A stretch of 64,000 nucleotides of DNA from Leptidea sinapis (lineage: Eukaryota > Arthropoda > Insecta > Lepidoptera > Pieridae): positions 2,170,001 through 2,234,000 of the forward strand of contig NC_066296.1 of NCBI RefSeq assembly GCF_905404315.1, written 5' to 3'. This document shows positions 34,901 through 46,429 of this stretch, in pieces (position 1 is the stretch's first letter; each line of letters starts with the position of its first letter). The notes below the pieces were generated by a model. The model was not told the DNA's origin. It made no database searches and saw only the letters and a list, made by a program, of their open reading frames with translations. Position numbers and translations under genes: made by a program.

Positions 34901-37900
34901 TAAAGCACCAGACAACACAAAAAATGGCGTGCGTACAAGGTGCACATGTCAGAAGTGAACCTTATTTGTGAAAACAAATTTTAAATCTCGTTTATATTAA
35001 TAATTATCCTATCCTAATCCTTCTCTAAACCAATTGATTTTTGTCAATATTACAAATTATTAGATGTTTTACTTATCATCATTTCTCATTAAACCTGCAC
35101 GATAAAAAGCTAGTAAGGAAGATTTTCCACATACTCGCGGCCGAGCGCTAAACCTGCATGATACATCGCTAGTAGTGAAGTTGTTTTACTTCATAGCGGT
35201 ACTATCTGCTTCATGCTACATTCGAATTTTCTCACTCTATCTCAATCAGACTCAATCTCCCTCCCCTCTTCTTAGATAAAAGCGTCCTTCATTTTCGTAA
35301 CACTTTATTCCGTCTCGTCCGTAAAAATTTACATAAAAACCCCCATGCGGGCTAAGACGTTTCACTTCAAAAATGATCCCAAAATCGTTCTCTGGACCCT
35401 CGAGAACCTCGGATACGATACCCATATTGTTGAAATCATAATTTTGCGCAGCGGCCATCTTGGATTTCAAAAATTATCCCAAAATCGTTCTCTACACCCT
35501 CGGGAACATCGGATACGTTACCTATATTGTTGAAATCATAATTTTGCGCGGCGGCCATCTTGGATTAAAAAAAACTACGTTTACTGCACACGACGTTATA
35601 CTACAGAATTGCCATCCAAAGTTCTAATAAGTAACTACTAAACGAATACATCAACCAATTATCAAAAATACATAGGTATTAAAAAAAAACAAAATTCCAA
35701 CTTGCTAAAGTATCTAAGTCATTTGATTCCCGCAATTAACTTTAAGTATGTGTATGTGTTTTGGAGCGGTGTCAGTGTAGTGGTGTGATTCGATACCTCT
35801 TTGTTTTGAGAACGCGTTCTTAAAAGCTTGACTTTTTTTTAAATAATTTAATATTAATAAATAATACTGCTGCAAATCTTTTGTTAAATTGATATTATTG
35901 TAACTAATGATTTAGAAATGTATTTTGTAAAATTTGCACATCATAAATGTGGCAAACATGTACTTTATAATATTTATGGTACATCAATCTAACATATTTA
36001 TGCAAGTAAAAACTTTGACTTTGACTTTAGTTTAGTTTAACAATTATTAGGTCTCTTGTTTGTTCCATTATAACAATATGTCAGTTTATCTTCTTCCTTG
36101 AACTAGCCCAGGCCGTTCCAGAAAGCTAGCAATTCTATTCAGACTGCTGCAGGTGTCAGAAAGTAATGCTGGAGATTGGATCATTTGTTCAGCCACCCTC
36201 CTAAACTCATGCTGTGTTGCATCAATGCATCCCCTGCATAGTCGGCTGTCTGTCATGCCTATAGTAAACAGATGCTAAATAATTTATATGATTAGATGTT
36301 TAATAATTTGCACAATAATTATTAATCCCAGAAGTGAGGAATATCACTATAAAAATAAAAAAATGTTTAAACAAATGCTTGCATGTCCCTATTTATGTGT
36401 ATATCCATACTGTTAAGAGGGCTTCTATTGATCCTTTGCGCAGCCATATTTTAAACTGTTAATGGAGTATGGAGTAGCAGTGGTTTGAGATCATATAGTA
36501 CAGCCTCTCCTTTTGATGGTTTTTCCCGTATGGTCTCATTTCGATGTAACAATTTAAATATTTATAATTGTAACTACATTATATGTATTGTCGTAATAAT
36601 TAGATTGACTCTTAGGTAGTCTTATATTTTTCATTTCATATTACTTAGGACAACTCTAAGATACAGTTCCTGATGATGTCTTTTAGGAAAAGCCAATATA
36701 TTCTATGGGACTTTCTGGGGACATGTGTAGCGTGTACTAATACACTCACATTTTGTTATTTTAATGGTTTACACATTTAGGACATGGTAATGAATGAAAA
36801 CCAGTAAGTAAGTAAGTAACCAGTACCTCATGTGATTCCTTCCCTTGAACTCTGTAGGATTGAACATCTAGAAGTCTGTTTTAGTATATAATTTCCTTCA
36901 TTACAAATGATTTAGAAAGGTGTTGTCATACACTTTTGGACTTGTTTTATTGACCATAATAATAATAATATATTTATTTGCAATAAGCATAGTATACAAG
37001 GGTGTTAAAATATTATAATAATGAGCTTATGTTTTGCTAGCACTATTCCTAGCATGCAAATATTTAACTACAATGAATATCAGAATTTCATTTCCATATA
37101 TTCCTTAACACTATAAAAATTATAAGCTATATATATAATATAAGCTATATATGTAGTTGGCTAAATGTAGCCAACTACATATATAGCTTATTCTTAAATT
37201 ATCTAGAATTTAAATTTTTAATGCTAAATTATCTAGAATTTAAATTTTTAATGCTACTCGGTAACTTTTTATAAACACGAACACAAATACATACACAACT
37301 TTTATTATATTTAGTAATTTTTGGAACATCATGTAGAACGAGTCTTTGTGGATCACGTCGCTTCCGCGGATTTAGATCATTAGCTGATTTAAACAATTCT
37401 TTATTTTTTTTACAAATATACATATCTCGAAGATATATAGCGACGGCAAAGGCAATAATCCTAGTTTTTTAAATATGGGTTGACACGATTGCTCAGGAAG
37501 CATCCCGTACATTGCCACTTTTTTTGAGCAATAAATGCTCTGTTTATATGTGTGCTGTGTCCCCATAATATAAGCCCGTAGCCGTAGTCATTATAGCTAT
37601 CTGTTTCTAAGCTTGTTACGTTTTTGACTTGCTTAAGCGCATATACGAACTTATTTATTCTCTTGGATATATTATCTGCTTCCTCTTTCCAATTGAAATT
37701 CTCATCTTTTATTACTCCTAGAAACTTTGTATGTGCTACTTCTTTAATTGTTGTGTTTTTTACTTGTATGTTGTATTTAGGATTATAACATTTATTGAAA
37801 TTGATATATACGGATTTATTTTCAAATTATTTATATCAAGGCGTTGTATTAATTTATTTATAGTGTTATTAATTTCAATCTCATGATTATTGATATATGT

Positions 37901-40714
37901 AGTTGTTATTTTTTTCAGACGCTACAACGATTGTGATATCATCAGCAAATAACACACATTGATGTTTGGTTATGTTAATAATATCATTTATATATAGTAA
38001 GAATAGGATAGGGCCCAGCACACTTCCTTGTGGAACGCCACATTTATTGTGCTTGTATTCAGACAAGAAAGGGACCATATCTCCATTGTCATCTATTTTA
38101 TCAATAACAACACATTGTTGCCTGTTGCTAAGATATCATTTCAATACTTTAGTGTAGGACCCCTGATACCGATTAATTCAAGCTTATCGAGTAGCAGATC
38201 CTGGGAGACTACGTCGAAGGCTTTCGAGATATCAAAAAATAGTCCAGTAGTTAGATTGCTATTATTGATACTTGTAACTATAGCCTTTTCAAGAGAAAAT
38301 ACCGCTAATGAAGTTAACTCCTTTTTTGAAAGCCAAACTGTTTGCTGTTAATTATATGAAGTTTTTCGCAATAATCGGTTAATCTTCTGTACATGCACTT
38401 TTCATATATCTTAGACAATATGGGTACCAAAGTTATTGGACAATAATTATTAATATTATATTTTTCACCTATTTTAAATAATGGCTTGACAGATAATTGA
38501 TTAGCACACCCTTTAATAATTTTGATGTTGATTTCATCATAACCTACTGAATAGGACTTAGTTAAAGACATTATTTCTCGTCTAACCTCGTTTTCTGTCA
38601 TGGGTTTTAGGAACATAGAGTTTACAGGGGCACTAATAGTAGATGATTTTTTAATACTTTTTTGTGTTGTTTTATGTGTTATATGAATGTAGTGATTGTT
38701 AAAGGCAGTCGTAATATCAACGGGTTTTGTTATTGTCGTGTTGTTAACAATAATTTTCTCTATGTTTCCTTTGCAATTTGTGTCTTGTATTTCATTTTTA
38801 ATTTGTCCATGTGGCTCTACATTTATTTTAATTTTTGTTTATATACTTAATGTTTCCATTTTTTTTTAATCCACTATACATTTTTTTAGAATATGTCTTA
38901 TCTCTATTTTTATTACTAGTATTGTTATTTTTATAGTATTTACATCTTAGTTTACGTTTATTAAAACAACTTTTTTTAAGCCTTGACTTATCCAGTTTTG
39001 TTTATTTTTATGTTTGTTATTCATTTTTGCTTTCACTTTTGGGAAGCAAAGATTGTAAAATAGACATAAATAGTTCATGAAACTCACTGAATGCGTTTGC
39101 GTTATTTTGCATATATACATGCGATATTTCATTATATCAGGATAAATTGTTTAAGCATTCCCTGAACTTGGGAATATTGTCCAAATTTATAATCTCTTTT
39201 ATAAATAAAATATGTAGTACTTTTTTGCGTCTTTTCATTAACAGAAAAGCTTAACATTTGGCCTGTGTCATGGTCAGAGAAAAAGGGGCTTGACTGATGC
39301 GTTAGCATTTTGAATATTGCTAAGAATATGATCTATGCAAGCTGTTGTAATTATTGTGCATTCTGGCCACAAACTCAAATAAATCTTATAAAAGTAGAAG
39401 ATTTAGAATGTTTATTTTTTTAATTTTATTCAGTTAATCTACAAGATTCTTTCTCTTGGTTCCAGATTTGATAAATGCCACAAGTTCATTCTCCATCAAC
39501 GCCACCACAACACAAACATGCAGAACTGGTGTCGTCAATGTGGAATGCTGTTTACTTCTCTCGTTTCCTGTGTGAAACATTTAGATATACACAAGAAGAA
39601 ACATTTTATCTGTCCGGTTTGCAACAGACATTTTGCAGAGAAGTACATGATCACACCACATCTTCCACAACATTTTGAAACTACACTCCACATTTGCAAT
39701 ATTTGTGGCAAAGTCTACAATGCTAAGTTCCGTTTGATTCAACATATGAAAACCCATGCCGAGAAGAAAGGCTATAAATGCAATTACTGCCCCATTAGTT
39801 TCACAAATTCAGCAAATCTAGAGCAGCATATGCACATACATACGGGTGTTAAGCAATACCATTGTGATATTTGTGTCAAGTCATTCACATCATATCCAAA
39901 TTTTTATAAACACATGAATAAAATCCACAAAATTTTATTGAAAAAAACTACAGCTGCAAAGAATATGCCCATTGGCGAAAATACCAATGAGAACTTAAAT
40001 GAAAATAACAATCTTATACAAGATTTGAATGTTTGTATACAAAGTAATCATATTGACAGTCAGAATCATGATTTGAATTTAAATCAGAGCAGAGTTGATA
40101 ACAACAATGAGTTAGACTTGGGTCCTGTTAATTTTGATGCAGAGAATGGTGAAAATTTGTCAGCCCATATTTTGTATGAACCAGATCCGGACTGTTTGGA
40201 TGATACACATATTAATGCTAAAGAGTCATTGTTTGACACCGTTATGGATGATCAATACAAATCGATAGAAACTAACAGTACCCAAATAGGTAACAATCTT
40301 TAAGATATTTTTCATAGTTTTGAATAATAAAAGTTAAGTGACATGTACAGGACTGTTTTACACTAATACGTATTTGTATTCACTCTCATTTCAGATTACA
40401 TCTCGACAACTGCTGTAGAACCAATAGAGATCAGTTCAAAAATCCCTCCAGAATATGGACCAGAGTTCTCAAGCAATATTGACGGAACGAGCATTATATG
40501 TCTAGATGATCATGTCTTACCACACATTGACCCGTTGCTGCCTCATTTGGATCCTCTAATGGTAAAAAATGGTATAGATATGAATGATCCATTTAATATT
40601 ACAGACGAGAAATGGGAGCCACCCATTATAACAATGTTCTATCCAGATTACCATGGTTATGAAATGTCTGAAACTAATAATATAGCGTCTATGATTAACG
40701 CTGACATATTTTAA
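25904..40714 (+). CDS. C2H2 zinc-finger protein with about 16 fingers, six exons
   Basis: Exons are 25904-26139, 29262-29357, 30033-30503, 32377-32586, 39466-40289 and 40395-40714. All introns are GT-AG and every phase joins, giving 718 residues. The start is the first ATG of the open frame (MASTNTNPSK). About 16 C2H2 fingers run from residue 23 to about 460, the first CKICSKTYGNKKDYDSHYQE and the last CDICVKSFTSYPNFYKHMN. Finger 9 ends in Cys instead of His and finger 11 has C-x4-C (CPEPGC). Linkers are mostly irregular; only two or three near fingers 14-16 resemble the TGEKPY type. The tail of about 250 residues is Asn/Asp/Glu-rich, as in activation regions. Nuclear DNA binding is the likely role. 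I see no ZAD or BTB domain and cannot name an orthologue. A polyadenylation signal AATAAA lies at 41038. Intron 5 is 6.9 kb and full of repeats. Confidence 0.88.
26165..26760 (-). mobile_element. Decayed LINE RT C-terminal region
   Basis: Minus-strand reading from about 26620 gives DCPLLLSKIGLCVPP, then an LPVHVQFFRNNYGSNSPI-like stretch, the C-terminal pattern of Jockey-type RT proteins in Lepidoptera. The 3' end on the plus strand is tatttatttattagaaaagg. It lies in intron 1 of the zinc-finger gene. Confidence 0.45.
26893..27125 (+). mobile_element. tRNA-related SINE, copy 1
   Basis: A tRNA-like core (27021-27085) has an A-box-like tggctcatttgg, an anticodon-like stem ctctcac/gtgagag and a B-box-like gttcaagtcc. 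About 110 bp before it (gacatctcaag … gatgaagccacaacc … gagttgaacaaagcatacaa) and a tail ttaatcccagaagcgagg are shared with other copies. The inverted copy is at 56310-56545. Confidence 0.6.
27610..27882 (-). mobile_element. Repeat A LINE 3' end, copy 4
   Basis: Starts tttttttttttatggattag (3' poly tail, minus orientation) and contains cgtatcgtcccggaaa, ctgtggaggaccgccacaca and tgcgaaggtggaattcggcg. An internal deletion removes the accttaagg part. Confidence 0.65.
28213..28460 (+). mobile_element. Repeat A LINE 3' end, copy 5
   Basis: Plus-strand QGAFFHILQSCGMSFLVRCF-coding stretch in a shifted frame; the nucleotide sequence ggcggtcctccacaatgcgg to cataaaaaaaaaacc matches repeat A. It faces the copy at 27610-27882 across about 330 bp, an inverted pair in intron 1 of the zinc-finger gene. 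Confidence 0.65.
28855..29128 (-). repeat. Dispersed repeat B, copy 3
   Basis: Reverse orientation of the family: gagatgagcaggacattcag, cactttgagacataagatgt, gtttcacggcagaaataagc, cctgtgcaaaggagccgctc. Confidence 0.7.
30606..31077. mobile_element. Non-autonomous TIR element (agggttccgtag ends)
   Basis: The left end agggttccgtag pairs with the right end ctacagaaccct. Internal phrases accaattttcggtggaagtt, aacggtatagttcttatagt and catgacgaatctataagtg are those of a very common lepidopteran repeat with these ends. No coding capacity. It lies in intron 3 of the zinc-finger gene. Confidence 0.6.
31247..31309 (+). ncRNA. Hairpin resembling a microRNA precursor
   Basis: The arms atgcactacatg and catgtagtgcat pair perfectly. 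After a small bulge, atgcacagacatc pairs with gatgtttgtgcat, closing on a 7-base loop (acagcta). The 63-nt stem is of microRNA-precursor size and lies on the sense strand of a zinc-finger gene intron. A small foldback repeat could look the same. I do not recognise a known mature sequence. Confidence 0.25.
31870..31945 (-). repeat. Repeat C fragment (minus)
   Basis: gtttcttgctacttcttctc is the reverse complement of the block found in the longer copies at 49270-49410 and 60840-61010. Confidence 0.55.
32690..33150 (+). mobile_element. LINE RT C-terminal fragment
   Basis: A plus-strand frame reads YGIIWGNSTVINRDLIALKK, then GKGPLESCRPVFKKY, and ends with ITLFHRNCFCMCIKIYNHIP and LKIYLIKNCLYSFEEY. 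This is the C-terminal portion of the same RT group as the antisense element at 36955-39405. One in-frame segment covers 32799-33149; no EN or catalytic RT part is present. Confidence 0.6.
33822..34385. repeat. 99-bp tandem repeat, about 5.7 copies
   Basis: The motif aagatggcgcc recurs at exactly 99-bp steps (33830, 33929, 34028, 34127, 34226; last copy changed to catgatggcgcc). Units read tttaccaacttctcttcatg and ttttcggggtcaacaataac. Because 99 is a multiple of three, open frames run through it on both strands, giving an apparent 33-residue protein repeat. It lies in intron 5 of the zinc-finger gene. Confidence 0.95.
34390..35260. other. Intronic stretch between two tandem arrays
   Basis: AT-rich sequence with two related phrases (gattttgaaagacctatgta near 34560 and ctttcgaagacctatccaac near 34803), so it is probably part of a dispersed repeat. 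No coding sequence is recognised. Confidence 0.35.
35366..35568. repeat. 100-bp tandem repeat, two copies
   Basis: Units start ttcaaaaatgatcccaaaat (35366) and ttcaaaaattatcccaaaat (35466), and each ends in a gcggccatcttggat block. Together with the 99-bp array it probably belongs to one larger repeat region at 33540-35600. Confidence 0.85.
36310..36350 (+). repeat. SINE tail fragment
   Basis: attattaatcccagaagtga followed by ggaatatcac matches the tail seen after the SINE copies at 27102 and 56627. Confidence 0.4.
36955..39405 (-). mobile_element. 5'-truncated, broken non-LTR retrotransposon (EN end, RT, C-term)
   Basis: Reading the minus strand from 39390: an endonuclease C-terminus (IDHILSN, then LFSDHDTGQMLSF), a linker (KMNNKHKNK, WISQGLKK), the RT fingers (NINNYCPITLVPILSKIYEK, QFGFQK at 38470-38320), the RT palm with GVPQGSVLGPILFLLYINDI and the catalytic FADD box (38050-37930), and a C-terminal block ending RLVLHDVPKITKY near 37300. 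Frameshifts separate the pieces, so it is inactive. The 3' end on the minus strand finishes in an (AATAAT)-like tail near 36965. It is inserted antisense in intron 5 of the zinc-finger gene and ends about 60 bp before the exon at 39466. Jockey/CR1 group; clade not settled. Confidence 0.8.
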
Positions 40715-43700
40715 ATGTTACATAGTTGATATATCAATGTTATGGTTGAAATGGTCTTTCACACTTTAATTGATTGCAATTTTTACTGTATGTAATAGTG
40801 TTTTATTATAATCAGGTATATTTAATGTTTGGACATGTTTTTATGTGTAAGTAATTTGACTGAATAATGTGAGGGTAGATGAAAAAAATGCTTTTTGCTT
40901 TATAATTGGCAAAGGACAATTTAATTACATATTATCAGAAACTACATTTTATAAGGCATTGTGTCTCAAAGTGTACAAAATGAAGGTATTTCTGTAACAT
41001 ATTCTTCTTCATATCTGTGCCCAGAAAATTTGTTGTAAATAAAAATTATAAAACAATTAGTGTTTTACAATCTACTTTCATGTTATTAACCTTAATATAT
41101 TTTTACAATATTAGTGTTGTGAACCGTCTGCACTAGCAATTTATATAATATATCTATACATGTTGTCTATTTTATGTGTAACAATATTAAAGACCATTTC
41201 AACTATCTGTAATGCTACCTCACTAATAATTACCTCACTAACCCGTAGGATATAATTATTATGATACTTTAACATATATCCCACCAGATTAGACATAATA
41301 TGCTACCTCATTTAGTTGTAACGATTTCACTTGCTCTTCTGTCAAACACTGTCGGTTTGATTTGTGTGATTAAGTCGAGTGAATGCTTTTGTTTTGAGTT
41401 TGTTTTTTTATTTCTTATGCTTTGCAAGTAGATGTGACCTATAAAAATCATACTGAAGGACTATTATGTATCTATTCTAATTAATTATATAAAACTTTAT
41501 ATTTGATAATATTGTAAAACGAAAGTCGAGTCTAATGTTTATTACATTTCAGCGTAAGAGTGCATTGCATACCCATCTAACCTTTCAAGTATTTAAAAGT
41601 AACCTTTCAAATATTTATTAGTCAATTTCTTTGAACAATGACATTCATAATAGACCTACAGATATGGTTGGTGTTGTTCTTTGTCCGTTCAGCAAAATTC
41701 TAAAAGCATAATTTCCAGGTCTAGGCTTAGTTTGCAACCAGCTTTTTCTGTATATTCAGCGTAAAAGCGGCACTTTTTCTGCATTTAAATTTGCTTGATT
41801 CGCGCCACCGTACATAATATGTAATAGTAACTTCATTTTGAAGACTTCATTTTATGGTGGCTCGGATAAAAATTTCGATTCCTTTTTTTTAATTATTTTA
41901 AGAGTTGCGAGGCCAAGCCTCGCAATTTTAGTGTAAGTGAATCGATAGTGCTGTGATATTTTTATGTATATTAGTTGGTAAGTGTAAGTTGAGTACAAAT
42001 AATGTTAATAAGCATATATTGTGTCATCGAAGGTCCGTCTCGGTTTGATAATGGTGATTATAATAAATTGTGTAGTATGAAATGATAATAATAATATTAT
42101 ATATATTATAAATATAATCATCTGATAATTTGGGAACTATAAGTAGTAATGTTTTATTTAATAAATAATAAAAAACCAATAAAGTAGTACCTATATACCA
42201 TATATACCATAAAGTTGTTGATGTTCCTTAATTAAAGATATCACACATGAGGTTATACTATTATTGTTTTGTTTTTTTTTCATTTAATATGTTCATATAG
42301 TTTTACAGGTTGACCAATATTTTTCTATTATCTTTATTAAATCGAGACGAGGCTAAATTCACGTGGATTCACGTATCAACAGAAGTAGAGCAGAGGAATG
42401 CGACGGTAGAAGACCTACTAACTTCCTGTTGCTAGAAAAAAAATTGTTTACGTATTATTACGTATCAGCCTATATTTACGTGCGGCGATTCAAAGTGAAT
42501 GCGAGGCACACGGCCGTTGTAGAGATACAAAGATTTATAATATTCGACATATAAGATGCGTGGCATATTGAGAAGATAACAATGAATTAATATTTAAGCG
42601 AATTTAACTCCGAAATATATTTTCGAGAGAGTATAAATTATTTACAAACGAGAACACGGAGTCTTAGAGGTAATCGTATCCAAAGACTGTATCGTATCTT
42701 GTAAGTTGGTAAGACCGGATTGTTAAACAGGAGTACCGTACGATTCAGCTTGAAACAGACTATGGCTTCGACGCGGACGCCTTTGAACTCCGAATTGGAC
42801 AGTTAAATATGGGGTGGTTCAATTATTACGTAAGTAAACTTACAATCTATTCGTGGGCCTATAAAAGCAAAATTATTGAACTTTTACTTTATTGAACTTT
42901 TAGTAAGTATGCTTATATAATATTTGAATTTGCACCCTGGAACGATGAAAACACAGTTTTGACAAGATTAATTGACAACATGAGCCACGAGCTGTGCCTC
43001 TAAAAGTGATGAAATTTAAAGAAATTTTCGAAATTGAAATTGATATTTTATAGTGCGCTTGAATAAAAAAAAAACTGTATTCAATATTGTACGTGTTTCA
43101 TATGTGGACGTGAGAAGGTAGCTTCAAAAACCAAAACAAAATGCATAGAGCATTATGATTCTCGTGTTAATTACTAAACTTAATTTAGTTTGGTTGTTTA
43201 ATTAAATTGAGGCCGACTTACATTTTGAACATGTATCTATAGTAACGCGCAGTTTAAATCTATGCAAGCTAAGCAGTAATAATGAATACACTGTGGCGAT
43301 ACAGGTATATTATTAATATGTAGTTGATAACTCATTTCTTACTCCCTAAATTCCTACCACAGTCTTGCAACCAGTGGTATTATATAGGTTGATGTATTGG
43401 GAATTACTACTTACTTACTACAATTGGAAAAACTATTTTCTGCTGGTAATATATCGCCACAGAGTATTTCCCCCCTTGCTATAGTACCAACATCTTGACA
43501 TCTAAATACATAGTTTATAATTGGTGGTGTTAGACATAATGTAATCGTCATAATTCAATGTAATAGTACTTATTCAGAAAACTATCTATATTCATAATGT
43601 TTGTATTTGTGTCTATGTACTTTGTCGCAAAGGCAACAAGTTAAGTGTTTTTTTTTTCTACTTAGATATTTGACTACGCTTGCCGAACTTAAATCTTAAC

Positions 43701-45290
43701 GTGATAGAAAGAATGAGAAAATCGGTAAATTTATTTAATTTATAAAATTATAACAACTACAGTTCTTTTCTAGTCGTTGATGTATCCACATCGCTGTATA
43801 AGAATATTTTCTTTAGGTCTAACCTATAAACGTCGAATACCGAAATTAGGTTTCTATTGAAGCACAAAATAGAAATTTCAAGAAACAAATTCAACATAAC
43901 ATCCAAATATCTCCTTTTTTGGACAATCTTACCTGAACTTTAGCCGTTTATAAAGTACTCATAAATTGTAAAACTGTAATTGTATTTAGAAACCTCACGC
44001 ATATAATGGAGGTTTTATATGATAAACATTTATTTCACAAATTTGTAAGGATTGCTCAAAAACACGTAGGTATTTCCTAGAACCGTTTTTATTGAATTAC
44101 CACTCGATATTTTTCGTTCATCGTTATCGCTTTCTCTTTCTTGTCGTCAACAGGTGATATGCGTTGGATGAAACAATACGCTTCTCGGCCATGTTCGAAC
44201 ACAGAACCGGAAAGGGCTCTCTTACGCGGATTGCTCTGTAGGAAAGTAAGGTTTCGGCAAGCGTTCTTCAAATGAGCACTCTGTTTATATCCAGAAAGGT
44301 CATCTGGTGTACTGTATAGGTAATATTTTTGATATAATATTGTGATTATTATTTATACTACAGCGGTTGTTATTATGATTATTTTATTGTAATTAAACGT
44401 AATTGCGTGGTGACAGGCCTAAATGTTTACAGATACGATAAGTTTTGCATTTGTTACGTTTCATAAAATAGTCTAGAATGTTATAACTATTTGTGTGATA
44501 GAACGATGGATATATTTGTAACCTTTGCGACCGTAAATGTCCTTAGTTTTAGGTATTTTCTAATTAGGTTAGAGTCGAGCACAGGGTATTGTGGTTATAT
44601 ATAAGGAAAAGCGTTTGTAATATCTTGACATGCGACAGTTTCCGGATCAGCTCGCTCGATACTGCCCCAATACCCTCTTTAAATAGTAAGTGTCCATCTA
44701 AATCTGTCTAAATTAAGGTTTTTGACCGGGTTGGTGAAGCTTCATCTTTAACACTATACTAAATATAGTATAATGATATACTCCGCCTGGTATTCTCTAA
44801 GACTACGTCATGATATTTGTCATACTGACAGCTCGTCAATTCATCGCTATTGTCGTGTCTCTCACATCTATAATAGCGTTGTTTCACTCGAAAATAGTTT
44901 TGAGGACAATCATCGCAACTGATATAATATTCTTATTATTAAAACGCTGTCTAATCTATTCATTATGATATCATAAATGATGTGCATGCAGTCCACAGAG
45001 AGTATCATACTTACTGTACATAGTACTTATTTGTAGATGCTGTTGCCTATCCTATGAAGGTCAGCTCTCGAAGGGCTTTTTGTAACCAAGAGAAGCGTCG
45101 CTTAACCCGGTCTGATTAATTCGATAAGTGAATATCTGTTTCAAATTCAAATTAAGTATGTACTAAGGGCTTCTAAATTATCGCATAATAAACACTCACT
45201 CTTTTGGCATAATAGAAAATAATACATATTTTTTTAATAATAGCAGATGTTTAGTATAATAATATAGTTTTTGTCCATTTAGGCAATTAA
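40715..45290. other. Intergenic region after the zinc-finger gene
   Basis: The 3' UTR ends near the AATAAA at 41038. A short perfect hairpin (ttgcgaggc/gcctcgcaa) lies at 41905-41925. Otherwise AT-rich with several small open frames (such as 42363-42554 and 44271-44089) that show no family or codon evidence. Confidence 0.4.
41038..41043 (+). promoter_or_regulatory. Polyadenylation signal AATAAA
   Basis: AATAAA 324 bp after the zinc-finger gene stop codon, the first strong candidate downstream. Confidence 0.4.
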
Positions 45291-45680
45291 AATCTTTTTT
45301 TTTATCTACCCTCAGATCAATATTACAAACAGCCGTGTCCAGTTATAACTGATACTACCAATTGGGCAACAAAAATCTTTTTTCTAATCTACCCTCAGAT
45401 CAATATTACAAACAGCCATGTCCAGTTATAACTGATACGGCTAATTGGGCAACCAAAATCTTTTTTTTTAATCTACCCTCTGATCAATATTCCAAACAGC
45501 CATGTCCAGTAATAACTGATATGGCTACCAAAATCTTTTTTTTAATCTACCCTCAGATCAATATTCCAAACAGCCATGTCCAGTAATAACTGATATGGCT
45601 ACCAAAATCTTTTTTTTAATCTACCCTCATTTCAATATTCCAAACAGCCATGTCCAGTAATAACTGATACGGTTGGTTCC
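45290..45680. repeat. Tandem repeat, five copies of 74-84 bp
   Basis: atctaccctc recurs at 45304, 45387, 45471, 45545 and 45619, each followed by caatatt(a/c)caaacagcca and tgtccagt(t/a)ataactga. The first two steps are 83-84 bp, the last two 74 bp, because a 10-bp attgggcaac piece is missing in the later units. Confidence 0.9.
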
Positions 45681-46429
45681 ATTCTGGTACTTATTATTAT
45701 TAAATGTTGCTACTGTTTTTATTGCTTGAATTTGATTAGTGTGCCTACCTTCATATTTAAATTACGGATTTTTACTTCGTATATATTGTGTTATTTTAAA
45801 AATAAGTTATCCATGGCTCATCTTTATTTATGAGTTGGAATATTGTATTCTGGCAGCTTGTATTGAATAGATTTTTAATAAATGTATTACCATTCATTAT
45901 TCGCGAACGTAACATAAGCTTCCAAGCTATTTTGGCTACAATTTTTTTAGTAATTATAATGGAAAAATAAGCACAATGGTAAAAGTTATGCACTCCAGCA
46001 ATATGAGAGAACTGGTGTTGCAAATTAAATGTTTTTTTTTAATTATTAATTGGCCAGTGTACCTAACTTATAATCGTAGTACATAAATAAGTAGTACGCC
46101 CATGTTCACTAAGTCTCGTAACTAGCTTGTCTGAAGTACGAGCTATGTTATGCTGTACCGAATACTTATCTACCTCCGCAAGCCTCCATTACGATATAAA
46201 TATAGTTGTTTTGTTATATATAGACAGCGTAATTATTAGAAGAAGCGTGGCGTAAGACGTGTTTAATAAAAAAATTGTATGCGCTAGTTCGAATCTTATT
46301 GTATTGAATTTCAAATTAATAAACTATCTGGCAGAAATGGTTTTTTTAATTGAATATTTACTGACTCACTATTCTGTGTCTATTTTCATGAAGCATTTTC
46401 AAGTTGTGATTTATTCAAGCGTTTGTTTT

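Noticed and set aside
35252..35533. Open frames on both strands over the 100-bp repeat
   Set aside because: Produced by the tandem unit and its low stop content; no domain.
42363..42554. 63-codon open frame
   Set aside because: No similarity I can recognise, no promoter or splice context.
44089..44271. 60-codon minus-strand open frame
   Set aside because: Isolated, no family words; length is expected by chance.
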